Positions 7,137 through 11,314 of a stretch of DNA of 11,314 nucleotides are shown piece after piece. The notes under the pieces are model-generated. The model had not been told where the DNA came from, did not search any database, and was given only the letters and a program-made list of their open reading frames with translations. Source of the stretch: Bacteroidota bacterium (GTDB lineage Bacteria; Bacteroidota; Bacteroidia; Cytophagales; Cyclobacteriaceae); the NCBI GenBank assembly GCA_024643595.1, contig JAHEMS010000069.1, positions 1 to 11,314 of the forward strand. The letters run 5' to 3'. Positions within the stretch are counted from its first letter, which is position 1; every line of letters starts with the position of its first letter. Both the position numbers and the translations under genes were made by a program.

Positions 7137-7946
7137 ATGCTCAGAAGAATAATGTTTGTGTTAATGCGTTTTGCCTGGTTTAAAAGGGTTAACGCAAAAG
7201 TGACCTATGAACTATTGGCAAAAAAGATTCCAGCTACGGATTGGCATTTTATGAATTATGGCTATGTGCCTAACGAGTCTGAAATATCGAATGATTTGCC
7301 AGCTAACCTGAGCATACAACAATTTCCGCTGCAGATGTATCATTATCTCGCCGCCAAATCGCCCATTAAAGATTTACATGTATTAGAGGTTGGAAGTGGA
7401 AGAGGGGGCGGAGCTAAACACATTGCCAGTTTTTTTAAACCTGCATCCTACACAGCTATGGATCTTGCTCAAAGTGCGGTTGATCTCGCTGGTAAAATTC
7501 ATGTTTTACCAAATCTTAAATTTATCCAAGGTAACGCGGAGTCGATTCCCATTGATTCAAACAGCGTTGATGTGGTGGTGAATGTCGAATCGTGTCATGC
7601 GTATGGGTCTGTGGAAAAATTTCTTAGTGAGGTTAAGCGAGTATTAAAGCCGGGAGGTCATTTGTTATTGGTTGACTTCAGAAGCGACAATACAATCAAT
7701 ATTTTTAAAGATCAACTACGAAATTCCGGACTTGAAGTGATGGAGGAAGAAGACATTAGTAAAAACGTTATTAGCTCCATCGAACAGGAAGATGAAAGTA
7801 AAACGGCACGGATAAAGGCCTTAATTCCACTGAAATGGCAAAAACTATTTTCTGAGTTTGCAGGTGTTGTTGGGTCCCGTTTCTATCTAACGCTTAAAGA
7901 TGGCTCCCGTTCATACTACCGGTTTGTTTTAAAAAAGAGCGCCTGA
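7137..7946 (+). CDS. Class I SAM-dependent methyltransferase
   Basis: Rossmann-fold methyltransferase of the Methyltransf_11/25 type, 269 residues. SAM-binding motif I is LEVGSGRGGG (83-92). The acidic residue at the end of beta 2 is in AMDLAQSAVD (D109), followed by GNAESIPIDSNSVDVVVNVE (132-151) covering motifs II and III, and VLKPGGHLLLVDF (169-181) as the post-motif. Upstream, WHFMNYGY (36-43) and QMYHYLA resemble the small-molecule/lipid methyltransferases that include mycobacterial phthiotriol-type enzymes, suggesting a lipid, quinone or secondary-metabolite acceptor rather than a nucleic acid. That acceptor class is inference. The first 20 residues are basic and hydrophobic and might contact the membrane. 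The ATG at 7137 is the longest start; ATGs at 7152 and 7164 are alternatives. It is 96 bases from the preceding gene, and its 3' end faces the SPOR lipoprotein gene with a 14-base gap and no evident terminator between them. Confidence 0.9.
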   Translation: MLRRIMFVLMRFAWFKRVNAKVTYELLAKKIPATDWHFMNYGYVPNESEISNDLPANLSIQQFPLQMYHYLAAKSPIKDLHVLEVGSGRGGGAKHIASFFKPASYTAMDLAQSAVDLAGKIHVLPNLKFIQGNAESIPIDSNSVDVVVNVESCHAYGSVEKFLSEVKRVLKPGGHLLLVDFRSDNTINIFKDQLRNSGLEVMEEEDISKNVISSIEQEDESKTARIKALIPLKWQKLFSEFAGVVGSRFYLTLKDGSRSYYRFVLKKSA

Positions 7947-7960
7947 AATAATCGGGGAGA

Positions 7961-8470
7961 TTAACGGATTGGGATTTTTTCAGGGACGAGAATGGCGGCA
8001 GGAAAAGCTGTTCGTAATCTTGACAGGTCCTGAAAGGCTTCCAGTTTACTGTAATACTTCCCTACTGTTACCCTGAATTTTGGTTGTTGGTATTGCAGGT
8101 TGGCGGTAAGTTCAGGCAAGTCAAGTGACATTTTCTTTTTTGTGTTCATCGCATCCTCTCGGTTTTGGCCGGAGTAGATTTGAATCGTATATCCATCCAC
8201 TGATCTCCGAATAAGGTTAAACCGATTAATGCTATCCAATACAAAATCCACTTTATCATTTACGGTATGGGTAAATGAAACTGGTTTGTTTTCTTGTATT
8301 TCAGCAGTAAACAGGGGCGTGGAGGCAGCAGAATCTATAGGTGCTGCAACCCTGGGCCTAACATCGGCCAGGCTTTCATAGTAGGGCTTGTCACTTTTTC
8401 TTTGTGCCGTGCAATTCATCAGCAGGTGGATCATAACCAGAAAAAGTGCAGTTTGTTTAATGGCAGACAT
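7961..8470 (-). CDS. SPOR-domain lipoprotein
   Basis: Small (169-residue) probable lipoprotein. A hydrophobic signal sequence (about 6-19) ends in LLMNC, with C20 as the likely lipidated residue. The Asn before the Cys is a departure from the usual Gly/Ala/Ser. A low-complexity linker (about 21-90) leads to a C-terminal SPOR-like domain (about 92-166), seen in GYTIQIYSGQNREDA and FRVTVGKYYSKLEAFQDLSR with a closing strand AAILVP. SPOR domains bind denuded peptidoglycan glycan strands, so a place on the periplasmic or outer-membrane side with a role at the cell wall is plausible, though not shown. It lies 58 bases downstream of secA on the same strand and may be in its transcript, and it converges with the methyltransferase gene. 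Confidence 0.85.
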   Translation of the reverse strand: MSAIKQTALFLVMIHLLMNCTAQRKSDKPYYESLADVRPRVAAPIDSAASTPLFTAEIQENKPVSFTHTVNDKVDFVLDSINRFNLIRRSVDGYTIQIYSGQNREDAMNTKKKMSLDLPELTANLQYQQPKFRVTVGKYYSKLEAFQDLSRLRTAFPAAILVPEKIPIR

Positions 8471-8528
8471 GTTTCAATTTACAAAAACCTATTTAACCAC
8501 TTTGGTAAAATCTTCAAAATGCCAATTT

Positions 8529-11314
8529 TTAACCCTCAATTACAATACATCGACCTGCCTTAATATCGTCCTCCACCTTCTTATACTTCACGTCCTTGAT
8601 TACATGACCGTCAGGATATTGAACAGTTACTTTATCATTTCTGCCGGCAATTTTTTCTGATTTAACAGGCATTACTTTTTCTTCTACATGATGTTCGGGT
8701 CCTTGTGGCTGAGCGCCTCCTCCCTGAAGTAAAGATCGGGATTCTTCTTTGCGTTCGCTTAGTCGTTGCCGTTTTTGCGAACGAGCCTCCTGAACTTGTT
8801 CCGGTTCTCTTACTGGCACATCGGCCTTCATCAGGAAGGAAATGGTCTCTTCGTTAACTTTGGAAATGAAACGCTTGAAGGCTTCGAATCCTTCAAACTT
8901 ATAAATCAAAAGTGGATCTTTTTGTTCGTACACTGCATTTTGAACGGATTGTTTCAAATCATCCATATCACGCAGGTGTTCTTTCCATTGCTGATCGATG
9001 ATTGCGAGTGTGATCATTTTTTCCATGGATTTGATCAGATCACTATTCTTTGTTTCAACGCACTTCTTCAGATTGGCAGTAACACCAATTTGTTTCACGC
9101 CATCGGTGAATGGCACTAGAATATTTTCAATAGTTCCACCTCGGGTCTTGAAGATATCCAAAACGATAGGGTATGATTTATCGGCAGCCAATTTATTTTT
9201 ATGCTGATAATGCTTTAGCGCTTCTTCGTAAAGAAGTTCGCTGACTATAGTCTGATCTTGTTTAGCAAATTCCTCTGGTGTAATTGAGAAGTCAAAACCT
9301 AAAACACTCAAAACATTGATTTTAAAATCTTCAAGCGACTCTCCGGCTTTAGCATTGGCAACCATATCATCACATGTATCATATAACATGGTAAGAATAT
9401 CCAATTGCAGGCGTTCACCGAAAAGCGCGTTTCTTCTGCGTTTATAAATTACTTCACGCTGCGAATTCATTACGTTGTCATACTCCAATAGTCGCTTGCG
9501 TATCCCGAAGTTGTTTTCTTCGACTTTCTTTTGAGCACGTTCAATCGAACTCGTCACCATTGAATGAGAAATAACCTCACCTTCCTTAAGGCCCAGCCGG
9601 TCCATAATACGCGCAATCCTTTCTGGCATGAACAAACGCATAAGATTGTCCTCCAGCGAAACATAAAATTGCGAAGAACCGGGATCACCCTGGCGACCAG
9701 AACGACCACGCAACTGACGATCCACCCTTCGCGATTCATGACGTTCGGTACCGATAATGGCCAATCCACCGGCAGCTCTTGATTCCGGTGTTAGTTTAAT
9801 ATCTGTTCCACGACCGGCCATGTTAGTTGCAATGGTAACGGTGCCTGGTTTACCTGCTTCTGCTACCACTTCCGCTTCACGCTGATGTTGCTTCGCGTTC
9901 AAAACCTGGTGCTTGATTTTTTTAAGTTGAAGCATGCGACTCACCAACTCCGAAATCTCCACGGAGGTAGTTCCAACCAACACGGGCCTGCCTTGTTGGG
10001 TAAGGTTCACCACTTCATCCACAACGGAGTTGAATTTTTCGCGAATCGTTTTATAAACAAGATCCTCCTGATCTTTTCTGGTTATCGGTTTGTTCGTAGG
10101 AATGACCACTACGTCCAGTTTATAGATATCCCACAATTCACCGGCCTCTGTTTCCGCTGTTCCAGTCATCCCGGCAAGCTTATGATACATGCGGAAATAA
10201 TTTTGCAATGTGATAGTGGCATAGGTCTGGGTGGCATCTTCAACTTTTACATTTTCTTTCGCTTCTATGGCCTGGTGCAAACCATCAGAATACCTTCTGC
10301 CGTCAAGAACACGTCCGGTCTGCTCGTCAACGATTTTTACCTTCCCATCCACCAATATGTATTCGGTATCCTTTTCAAAAAGTGTGTATGCTTTTAATAA
10401 TTGATTGACACTGTGAATACGTTGTGATTTGGTGGTGTACTCACGAATGAGTTCTTCCTTTTTTTGCGTACGATCCGTATCGCCCAGGCTTTGGTCTTTT
10501 TCAATTTTATTGAGCTCAAGACCAATTTCAGGCAGGATGAAGAATTTTGGATCTTCTCCTTCACCAGTTATCAAATCGATGCCTTTTTCTGTAAGATCAA
10601 CACTATTGTCTTTCTCCTCGATGACAAAGTAAAGCGGAGCATTGGCTTCGGGCATCATTTTCTTATTATCCTGCAGATAATAATTTTCAGTTCTCTGGAG
10701 AATGGATTTGTTGCCTGTTTCACTCAACATTTTAATGAGCGGCTTATACTTTGGCATGGCATGATGCGCCCGGAAAAGTGCAAGGCCACCATCTTTTTCA
10801 TTGCCATCACCAATCATCTTTTTGGCATCATTAAGATATTGATTGACTAATTTTTTCTGTGCTTCTACCAGCTTATTGATCCGCGGTTTCAGATCATAGA
10901 ACTCATGTTCATCGCCTCGCGGAACGGGTCCGGAAATAATTAACGGTGTACGGGCCTCATCAATCAACACACTGTCCACCTCATCCACCATGGCATAGTG
11001 ATGACCACGCTGCACCAATTCTTCCGGGTCGCGGGCCATGTTGTCGCGCAAGTAATCAAAACCGAATTCGTTGTTGGTTCCATACGTGATATCAGCCTGA
11101 TACGCATTTCTACGCTCTATCGAATTTGGCTCGTGGCGGTCAATACAGTCTACGTTTAGTCCATGGAATTGGAAAAGAGGCGCCATCCATTCACTGTCGC
11201 GTCGGGCGAGGTAATCGTTAACGGTTACAATATGCACACCCCGTTTTGCAAGCGCATTTAAAAATGCAGGAAATGTTGCCACGAGGGTCTTCCCTTCTCC
11301 GGTTGCCATTTCGG
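8529..11314 (-). CDS. secA: Preprotein translocase ATPase SecA (5' end outside window)
   Basis: Motor ATPase that drives unfolded preproteins through SecYEG. Counting from the Met of the Walker A motif MATGEGKT (the first ATG, base 11309, is internal; the frame runs on past the right edge), 926 residues are visible. They include DYLARR (32-37), the Walker B DEVDSVLIDEAR (109-120), AGMTGTAETEA of the PPXD/NBD junction (379-389), the NBD2 motifs GTTSVE and NMAGRGTDI (496-504), the arginine-finger region RQLRGRSGRQGDPG (531-544), the helical scaffold and IRA1 region (around LITLAIIDQQWKEHLRDMDD, about 765-784), and a charged linker. About 80 residues inserted near 142-225 within the PPXD, relative to E. 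coli, agree with the long Bacteroidota form. The C-terminus lacks the usual CxCx8CH zinc motif and ends in GRNDKVTVQYPDGHVIKD plus a basic/acidic tail to VIEG. It converges on the plus-strand genes and is followed by the SPOR lipoprotein gene. Confidence 0.98.
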   Translation of the reverse strand, partial: EMATGEGKTLVATFPAFLNALAKRGVHIVTVNDYLARRDSEWMAPLFQFHGLNVDCIDRHEPNSIERRNAYQADITYGTNNEFGFDYLRDNMARDPEELVQRGHHYAMVDEVDSVLIDEARTPLIISGPVPRGDEHEFYDLKPRINKLVEAQKKLVNQYLNDAKKMIGDGNEKDGGLALFRAHHAMPKYKPLIKMLSETGNKSILQRTENYYLQDNKKMMPEANAPLYFVIEEKDNSVDLTEKGIDLITGEGEDPKFFILPEIGLELNKIEKDQSLGDTDRTQKKEELIREYTTKSQRIHSVNQLLKAYTLFEKDTEYILVDGKVKIVDEQTGRVLDGRRYSDGLHQAIEAKENVKVEDATQTYATITLQNYFRMYHKLAGMTGTAETEAGELWDIYKLDVVVIPTNKPITRKDQEDLVYKTIREKFNSVVDEVVNLTQQGRPVLVGTTSVEISELVSRMLQLKKIKHQVLNAKQHQREAEVVAEAGKPGTVTIATNMAGRGTDIKLTPESRAAGGLAIIGTERHESRRVDRQLRGRSGRQGDPGSSQFYVSLEDNLMRLFMPERIARIMDRLGLKEGEVISHSMVTSSIERAQKKVEENNFGIRKRLLEYDNVMNSQREVIYKRRRNALFGERLQLDILTMLYDTCDDMVANAKAGESLEDFKINVLSVLGFDFSITPEEFAKQDQTIVSELLYEEALKHYQHKNKLAADKSYPIVLDIFKTRGGTIENILVPFTDGVKQIGVTANLKKCVETKNSDLIKSMEKMITLAIIDQQWKEHLRDMDDLKQSVQNAVYEQKDPLLIYKFEGFEAFKRFISKVNEETISFLMKADVPVREPEQVQEARSQKRQRLSERKEESRSLLQGGGAQPQGPEHHVEEKVMPVKSEKIAGRNDKVTVQYPDGHVIKDVKYKKVEDDIKAGRCIVIEG

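Noticed and set aside
8471..8528. Short imperfect hairpin (ACCA-AAG-TGGT) followed by T-rich DNA between secA and the SPOR gene, minus strand; possible terminator or promoter.
   Set aside because: The stem is only four pairs before a mismatch, and the promoter-like spacing (about 23) does not fit. Too weak to call.
9885..10397. 170-residue plus-strand open frame opposite secA.
   Set aside because: It is an antisense shadow of an intact, well-conserved secA frame, with low-complexity, unrecognisable protein content. The other antisense frames over ileS, lspA and secA were rejected for the same reason.

Overview
The window looks like chromosomal DNA of a member of the Bacteroidota, most likely a Cytophagales-type bacterium. 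The phylum call is fairly firm and the order is a guess. It rests on the long SecA with an insertion in its PPXD region, an LspA with an enlarged extracytoplasmic loop and a C-terminal tail, a small SPOR lipoprotein, a membrane protein resembling the DUF6090 type, and the general absence of strong Shine-Dalgarno sequences. Base composition is moderately AT-rich. I see no RNA genes, insertion sequences, CRISPR arrays, phage genes or integration sites, and no gene-free stretch longer than 300 bases.

Layout, plus strand: the 3' part of ileS (bases 2-2050, cut by the left edge) is followed by lspA (2094-2801). Next come a fold-type II PLP enzyme of unknown substrate with a large uncharacterised N-terminal domain (about 2844-4394) and a free methionine-(R)-sulfoxide reductase (4498-4980). 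After a 235-base intergenic region come a HisC-like aminotransferase with a twin-arginine signal peptide (5216-6361), a single-pass membrane protein four bases downstream (6366-7040), and a class I SAM-dependent methyltransferase (7137-7946). Layout, minus strand, converging on the methyltransferase: secA (8529 to beyond 11314, N-terminus cut off by the right edge) is followed downstream by a SPOR-domain lipoprotein (7961-8470).

Most of this is housekeeping. The genes cover isoleucine-tRNA charging, lipoprotein signal-peptide removal, protein export and repair of oxidised free methionine. An envelope theme runs through lspA, secA, the SPOR lipoprotein and the Tat-targeted aminotransferase, but no single pathway joins all the genes. 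The parts worth a second look are: (1) the PLP enzyme, which mixes TrpB-like and threonine-synthase-like motifs; (2) the exported HisC-like aminotransferase paired with a membrane protein; (3) an IleRS that looks like the eukaryote-like type 2; (4) a SecA whose C-terminal zinc motif is replaced by a different tail; and (5) a perfect 9-bp stem-loop in the last codons of the sulfoxide reductase gene. I found no convincing multi-gene novel defence or mobile system.
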